Assembly (NCBI RefSeq): GCF_020085105.1
Contig: NC_058063.1
Span: 22,239,566 to 22,303,565, forward strand
DNA: 64,000 bases
Direction of reading: 5' to 3'
From: Siniperca chuatsi
Taxonomy: Eukaryota; Chordata; Actinopteri; Centrarchiformes; Sinipercidae
In this document: positions 63,719 to 64,000 of the stretch, one piece after another
Layout: every line of letters begins with the position of its first letter
How positions within the stretch are numbered: the stretch's first letter is position 1
The notes under the pieces: generated by a model
What the model was told of the DNA's origin: nothing
Database searches by the model: none
The model's input: the letters and a program-made list of their open reading frames with translations, nothing else
Program-made: the position numbers and the translations under genes

Positions 63719-63910
63719 CTTGGTTGTACTGGAAGATTACACACACGGCATAGTGTTATGTTGTGAATGTGGCTAAAGTGTATGTAAATACTGTGTGATG
63801 AATACCAAGTTATGGTATTCATTTGTGTAGGTATTGTTTGCTATCGGTTGTACTATTATACATGCAAGCGACGTAGTGTCACGTTGTGGCCAATGTGTAT
63901 GTAAATACTG
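63719..63910. repeat. Two diverged direct repeats
   Basis: GGTTGTACT ... GTGTATGTAAATACTG occurs at 63721-63793 and again, shortened, at 63845-63910. No coding content. Confidence 0.6.
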
Positions 63911-64000
63911 CCTGTTATAATTTGTAGCAGAGCAGTGCCGCATTTCGTTGCGGTTTGTGTCCACGTCCGACAGACGACAGTAGCCTACATCGCGGTCATT

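Overview
This is vertebrate nuclear DNA, almost certainly from a ray-finned (teleost) fish. The genes have many short exons with GT-AG introns. There are long CA/GT and TATC microsatellites, remnants of L2-like LINE, Tc1/mariner and hAT elements, tRNA-derived SINEs, and the two genes I identify with certainty are fibrinogen genes.

Layout. 1-2.3 kb: repeats only. 2.3-21.9 kb: a tandem duplication carrying two near-identical secreted-protein genes (CDS 7741-12246 and 18348-21264, both +). Each joins an N-terminal thyroglobulin type-1 domain to a C-terminal C-type lectin domain in 227 residues. Each copy also carries a degenerate palindrome just upstream of its promoter. In copy 1 the palindrome is split by two L2-like LINE fragments, and intron 2 is swollen by a repeat array. 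Copy 2 instead carries a foldback element and a different intron 2 insertion. 23.7-31.5 kb: fgb (+), fibrinogen beta, 13 coding exons, 497 residues. 32.4-34.5 kb: a short second fibrinogen-alpha-like gene (-), coiled-coil part only. 36.5-46 kb: fga (-), fibrinogen alpha with the C-terminal globular alpha-E domain, 8 coding exons, 707 residues. 46-50.5 kb: intergenic, with a Tc1 remnant and a SINE. 50.5-54.6 kb: a 14-finger C2H2 zinc-finger gene (-), 667 residues. 54.7-64 kb: no gene recognised, only repeats, microsatellites, a SINE, a hAT-like MITE and the end of a hAT transposase.

How the genes relate. fgb and fga encode two of the three chains of the plasma clotting protein. Beta is + and alpha is -, as in the tetrapod cluster, but no gamma-chain gene is seen in the 18 kb beyond fga. 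The alpha-like gene between them keeps the disulfide-ring cysteines and exactly the same coiled-coil exon lengths as fga. It lacks a recognisable thrombin-cleavable knob, the alpha-C connector and the alpha-E domain. This gene and the duplicated thyroglobulin/lectin pair are the most interesting items in the window. All exon joins were deduced by eye from splice sites and reading phase, not from transcripts.
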